The notes beneath the pieces were generated by a model. That model did not search any database. It had not been told where the DNA came from and was given only the letters and a program-made list of their open reading frames with translations. Shown one piece after another: positions 61,301-64,000 of a DNA stretch of 64,000 bases. Location of the stretch: assembly GCF_030936135.1 (NCBI RefSeq), contig NC_082613.1:3410001-3474000 (forward strand), written 5' to 3'. A program made the position numbers and the translations under genes. Every line of letters begins with the position of its first letter. The stretch's first letter is position 1. This stretch comes from Gavia stellata (Eukaryota > Chordata > Aves > Gaviiformes > Gaviidae).

Positions 61301-64000
61301 GTGAGACAGGGATGCTCTTCCGGAGGCATGCTCAGGACACCCCGCTTCACTCATTCCTGCACCCCCTCTAGGGAAGGAGAAAGGCCTTCCTGCAGCGTGC
61401 TCTCATGCGTGAGGACTAGCAGGAATAATGATGCAGGTGCACAGGGGCAAATTCAGAAAGGAAGGGGAGGGACAGAAAAACAGATGCTTTCCAGAACAGC
61501 TTTGCACGGGGCTGCTTTGGTCTGTCTGAGATTTTCTTTTCTCTCACAGGTAGGTGCCAATCTAAAGCTCGGTGGAAGCTTTCCTCCTGGGGTGGGGAAA
61601 GTCTCCAAAGGGCAAGATGAGATAATCCTGCTCCTTCTTGCAGATGCTCAGCCTTTTGATTCTCAAAGATGAAGCCTGCTCTCGGGACTTTGAGAAAAGG
61701 GGGAATGCTTCCTTCTGAGGTTTACTACACCACTGACGACTCTCCTGTGTATCTGCTGTGTCTTCACTGAACCAGGTGCAAGAGCTGTCTCAGCAAGAGC
61801 AGGGCCATCTCGGTCATTACACCCAACCTCTGCTCCTCACTGCCGGGGGAGCCCAGCCCTGGCAGGAACGCTGACACCATCACTTTGGGGTAAGTCCTTC
61901 CAGGGTCTACTTGTGGGCACCAATCCCCAAAAGCTGAGAAGCTGTGCTGTGACAAGTTTAGTAGCTTCCGCACCAGAACCCATCATTAGAGAGATTCACT
62001 TACTGGTTCACCCTTTGAGCCTTTAATACCTGCTCTTCCAGGCAGCCCCTAAAAAAAAAAATATTAAAGCAATGTCAGAAGAATCACAGAATCCCTAAGG
62101 TTGGAAAAGACCTGTAAGATCATCAAGTCCAACCATCAACCCAACCCCACCATGCCCACTAAACCATGTCCCACAGTGCCACGTCCACATGTTCCTTGAA
62201 CACCTCCAGGGATGGTGACTCCACCACCTCCCTGGGCAGCCTCTTCCAGTGCTTCACCACTCTCTCAGGAAAGAAATTTTTCCTAATATCCAGCCTGAAC
62301 CTCCCCTGGCGCAACCTGAGGCCGTTTCCTCTTGTCCTGTCGCTTGTCACTTGGGAGAAGAGACCAACACCCCCCTCACCACAACCCCCTTTCAGGCAGT
62401 TGTAGAGAGCGATGAGGTCTCCCCTCAGCCTCCTCTTCTCCAGACTGAACAACCCCAGCTCCCTCAGCCGCTCCTCATCAGACTTGTGCTCCAGACCCCT
62501 CCCCTCACAAAGCGGAGTTAATTTGTTATTCTGGTCTGATTTGACATACAAGGAGCAATGTTTGCTTGAAGCAATGGAGGATTTACATTTTTGCAGCTTT
62601 CACCATGAAAATCACGGCTTCAATTTCCCTCTTGTTCACTGCACTGCTTCAATTTCCCTGTTATTCACTGCACTAGCCGCTCTACCTACACTAATCCTCG
62701 ACAATTAGAGCAAAGAGGAGGAATATACAAATAGAGCAGCAGCAGCAACATTTTGCACAGCAGAAACCTCTCCCTCCAGGAGTGTTCAAAATATTCTGTA
62801 AGACAGGAAGAAAGGAATACTTTACCTCTATTTAAATAGTCGGAAGACTGGAGAGACGAAACATTTTGCCAACGAGCACTAGTAAGCCAGGACACAGCTC
62901 AGGCTATTGTTGAATTATGGTCATTTGTATACCAGATCTTACCTCCCTGCATAAGGGATGCATGTCACTGGGATGTGAAAGAGAAAATCCCTCTCAAATT
63001 TAAATTTTAAACAGAGCCAAAGTGGCCAAAAGCCAGGATATTACTGTATTAGTATTTGGTGCTACTCCAGATGTTTTCCGTTCTGCCTCGTACACTGCTC
63101 CCCAGTTTGTATGGTGGGAAAAGTGCATTTACTCTTGGCTTAAATGGGGCTGCTTGTGAGACAGTGCACAAAATGAACCTCCCCTCTCCCCAGGAACGAT
63201 GTCTGTATGCAGGCCACGCTGCTGTACCCCCCCGAAGGTGACGGGTCCCACTGCCATACTCACAGGAAGTCCGTTTGGTCCCTTCTCTCCAGGAGCACCC
63301 ATGCGAGCTGCATCACCCTGTGGATATCAGGAGGTTAGGAGAGACCCTCTGCTACTGGAAAATGGTCTGACACAGGTAGGGGACACATTCCCACACAGGC
63401 ATTTGTAATCTTCTCCCTCCCTACGTGTGCAGGACCCAGAGCCTGTTGTGTCTACAGGAGGTGGGCACCCACTGGAAACGGGGTGCCCAGAGCTCCAGGT
63501 GTTTCCCTAGTCCCCTTGCAGCTCCCAGCCTTCCTCGGCAGCACATGGTCCATGTTCCTGCGGGATCACCGTTCAAAAACCAGGCAACTAGCACCTGACA
63601 GCACTTTGTCTACAGGCAGTTAAAATAAACCGCTGTCTCTGTCAACAGCTCTGAAAAGCCATCTCTGAAGGCCCAGAGTCAGCCAATAAGAACCACTAAG
63701 TATAGCGACACAGTTGAGTTTAGATCACATGTGCATGGCCCATATGTGCATCTTCTTTCTTTAGGGATTTTCCTTGGGATTAATTAATAGAAGCAACTTC
63801 ACTCTCCTTCACTAGTTACGCTACTGGAAAACTTTTTAGAAGCAAAAGCTTTCCAGCCATGCTCTTCCTTGACAAGCATCAGTAGCTTTGCAACACACAG
63901 GGACAGTCACAGAAGTCTTTCCTGCAGTGTTTAAGTAGGACTTTACAAACCTTCTCACCATCGAGTCCAGGAGCTCCATCCCGTCCATCCTTGCCAGGCA
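46167..64000 (-). CDS. COL9A3: COL9A3, collagen type IX alpha-3 chain (3' part, 15 exons, continues past window)
   Basis: This is a FACIT collagen chain that, with alpha-1(IX) and alpha-2(IX), forms the heterotrimer on cartilage collagen II fibrils. Fifteen exons on the - strand join in phase to 1,136 nt (about 378 codons). In protein order they give Gly-X-Y repeats of COL2; the NC2 joint [19 protein letters not shown], then [15 protein letters not shown], with its interchain Cys; COL1 with two imperfections (GQGID and GITKNG); and the NC1 tail [12 protein letters not shown] ending SKKS-stop. Exons are mostly 54, 45, 36 or 72 nt, typical of collagens. One triplet lacks its Gly (exon at 63264). 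The residue-by-residue order matches human COL9A3, and its place next to TCFL5 agrees. The signal peptide, NC4/COL3 and most of COL2 lie beyond 64000. Confidence 0.96.
48373..48450 (-). CDS. COL9A3: COL9A3 exon: COL1 with GQGID imperfection
   Basis: 78 nt, donor GTAAGG, split-Gly junctions on both sides. It encodes [20 protein letters not shown] then DQGLQ. The GQ-GID two-residue triplet is a natural COL1 imperfection also found in the human chain. Confidence 0.92.
48707..48889 (-). CDS. COL9A3: COL9A3 exon: NC2 end and start of COL1
   Basis: 183 nt, acceptor TTTTCAG, donor GTAAGA. It encodes [16 protein letters not shown], the second half of NC2, and then [39 protein letters not shown] of COL1. 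Strongly conserved with the human chain. Confidence 0.95.
49721..49775 (-). CDS. COL9A3: COL9A3 exon: NC2 with interchain Cys
   Basis: 55 nt, acceptor AATTGCAG, donor GTGAGT. It encodes [18 protein letters not shown], the non-collagenous joint between COL2 and COL1. The single Cys is the expected disulfide partner in the heterotrimer. Confidence 0.94.
50433..50579 (-). CDS. COL9A3: COL9A3 exon: COL2 end (147 nt)
   Basis: Acceptor CATTACAG, donor GTAAGT; 147 nt, starting at a Y-position Pro. It encodes [38 protein letters not shown] and [11 protein letters not shown], the last triplets of COL2. Confidence 0.94.
50978..51010 (-). CDS. COL9A3: COL9A3 exon: COL2 (33 nt)
   Basis: Acceptor CTAACAG, donor GTATGT. 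It encodes [11 protein letters not shown]. It ends after an X-position residue, so the next exon begins with the Y-position Pro. Confidence 0.9.
51584..51628 (-). CDS. COL9A3: COL9A3 exon: COL2 (45 nt)
   Basis: Acceptor CTTTCAG, donor GTAGGT. It encodes [15 protein letters not shown], nearly identical to the human [15 protein letters not shown] segment. Confidence 0.93.
51629..53064 (-). other. COL9A3 intron (1.4 kb)
   Basis: Nothing supported. A + strand open frame at 52200-52409 has no recognised motif and begins with ATG in intronic sequence of mixed composition. Confidence 0.6.
53065..53100 (-). CDS. COL9A3: COL9A3 exon: COL2 (36 nt)
   Basis: Acceptor TTCTCAG, donor GTAAGT. It encodes [12 protein letters not shown], four perfect triplets. 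Confidence 0.9.
53101..56646 (-). other. COL9A3 intron (3.5 kb)
   Basis: No collagen-like triplets or other coding motif seen. The flanking exons follow each other directly compared with the human chain, so no exon is missing here. Short open frames inside are unsupported. Confidence 0.7.
56647..56718 (-). CDS. COL9A3: COL9A3 exon: COL2 (72 nt)
   Basis: Acceptor CTACCAG, donor GTAAGG. It encodes [19 protein letters not shown] then ELGDR, eight perfect triplets. Confidence 0.92.
57472..57525 (-). CDS. COL9A3: COL9A3 exon: COL2 (54 nt)
   Basis: Acceptor CTTTTCAG, donor GTCAGT. It encodes [27 protein letters not shown] is identical to the human chain. Confidence 0.93.
57526..60497 (-). other. 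COL9A3 intron (3.0 kb)
   Basis: Intronic sequence with no supported gene. An A-rich simple stretch lies around 59348-59380. The adjoining exons are consecutive in the chain. Confidence 0.7.
60498..60551 (-). CDS. COL9A3: COL9A3 exon: COL2 (54 nt)
   Basis: Acceptor ATTGCCAG, donor GTAAGT. It encodes [18 protein letters not shown], six perfect triplets. Confidence 0.92.
60984..61037 (-). CDS. COL9A3: COL9A3 exon: COL2 (54 nt)
   Basis: Acceptor CTCTGCAG, donor GTACGT. It encodes [28 protein letters not shown] matches the human chain. Confidence 0.93.
62004..62048 (-). CDS. COL9A3: COL9A3 exon: COL2 (45 nt)
   Basis: Acceptor TTTTTTTTTTTAG, donor GTAAGT. It encodes [18 protein letters not shown]1 element ends only 34 bp upstream of this acceptor. 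Confidence 0.92.
62083..62515 (-). mobile_element. CR1 LINE, 5'-truncated, 3' end preserved
   Basis: In the - strand sense this reads the C-terminal part of the CR1 reverse-transcriptase ORF ([20 protein letters not shown], then [20 protein letters not shown]) and then the standard CR1 3' end with GATTCTGTGATTCT. It is truncated at its 5' side (about 62515, approximate) as most CR1 copies are. It lies in a COL9A3 intron in the same orientation as the gene. Confidence 0.92.
62618..62675. repeat. Two-copy tandem repeat, about 29 bp unit
   Basis: cttcaatttccctcttgttc followed by actgcactg is repeated directly with two or three changes. It is a minor tandem duplication just outside the CR1 copy. 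Confidence 0.75.
63264..63317 (-). CDS. COL9A3: COL9A3 exon: COL2 (54 nt) with one missing Gly
   Basis: Acceptor ATCCACAG, donor GTGAGT. It encodes [18 protein letters not shown]. The second triplet reads A-R-M where the human chain has G-R-N, so the Gly is replaced by Ala (GCT) without any frame change. Confidence 0.92.
63951..64000 (-). CDS. COL9A3: COL9A3 exon: COL2, cut by window end
   Basis: Donor GTTTGT. The visible 50 nt encode [17 protein letters not shown], identical in most positions to the human chain. Its acceptor lies beyond the window. Confidence 0.9.

Noticed and set aside
61265-61672. 135-codon + strand frame in a COL9A3 intron
   Set aside because: It opens with GTG, shows no conserved motif and is antisense to the gene in GC-rich intronic DNA.
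62159-62551. 130-codon - strand frame
   Set aside because: This is the remnant of the CR1 reverse-transcriptase ORF, not a host gene; reported as a mobile element.

Overview
The window looks like vertebrate nuclear DNA, most probably from a bird. The genes are spliced with GT-AG introns. The only clear interspersed repeats are CR1 LINE fragments with the avian-style 3' end (ATTCTGTGATTCT-like repeat next to GGTTGGAAAAGACC). There is one strong CpG island, and the gene order DIDO1 - TCFL5 - COL9A3 matches the block known from human 20q13.33. Species cannot be fixed from the sequence alone.

Layout. (1) About 1-37.5 kb, + strand: the 3' part of DIDO1 (death inducer-obliterator). Twelve coding exons are readable, from the Cys-rich segment after the PHD finger, through the TFIIS central domain and the SPOC domain, to one 3.4-kb terminal exon. 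The N-terminus and PHD finger lie upstream of the window. A long 3'UTR carries several AATAAA signals. (2) 37.5-38.0 kb, - strand: a short, coding-looking exon of unknown identity whose own AATAAA overlaps the end of the DIDO1 transcript, plus a weaker exon candidate beside it. This is the least explained part of the window. (3) 38.1-39.4 kb: a CpG island, the presumed promoter of TCFL5. (4) 39.5-44.3 kb, + strand: complete TCFL5, six coding exons, 523 residues, C-terminal bHLH. (5) 44.3-46.2 kb: tail-to-tail intergenic stretch. (6) 46.2-64.0 kb, - strand: the 3' part of COL9A3 (collagen IX alpha 3), fifteen exons read in phase, covering part of COL2, then NC2, COL1, NC1 and the stop. Its 5' part continues beyond the window's right end.

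Every exon junction was checked by reading phase. The three spliced frames are open throughout, so all three genes appear intact. DIDO1 (chromatin and Pol II associated) and TCFL5 (bHLH factor known for roles in spermatogenesis) are co-oriented. COL9A3 (cartilage matrix) is convergent with them, and nothing suggests it works in the same pathway.

No rRNA, tRNA, CRISPR or bacterial-type features were seen. The most interesting points are the candidate minus-strand gene between DIDO1 and TCFL5, two read-through ends that could make the short DIDO1 isoforms, a Gly-to-Ala break in a COL9A3 triplet, a GAG-AAG tandem acceptor in TCFL5, and a CR1 element ending 34 bp from a COL9A3 splice acceptor.
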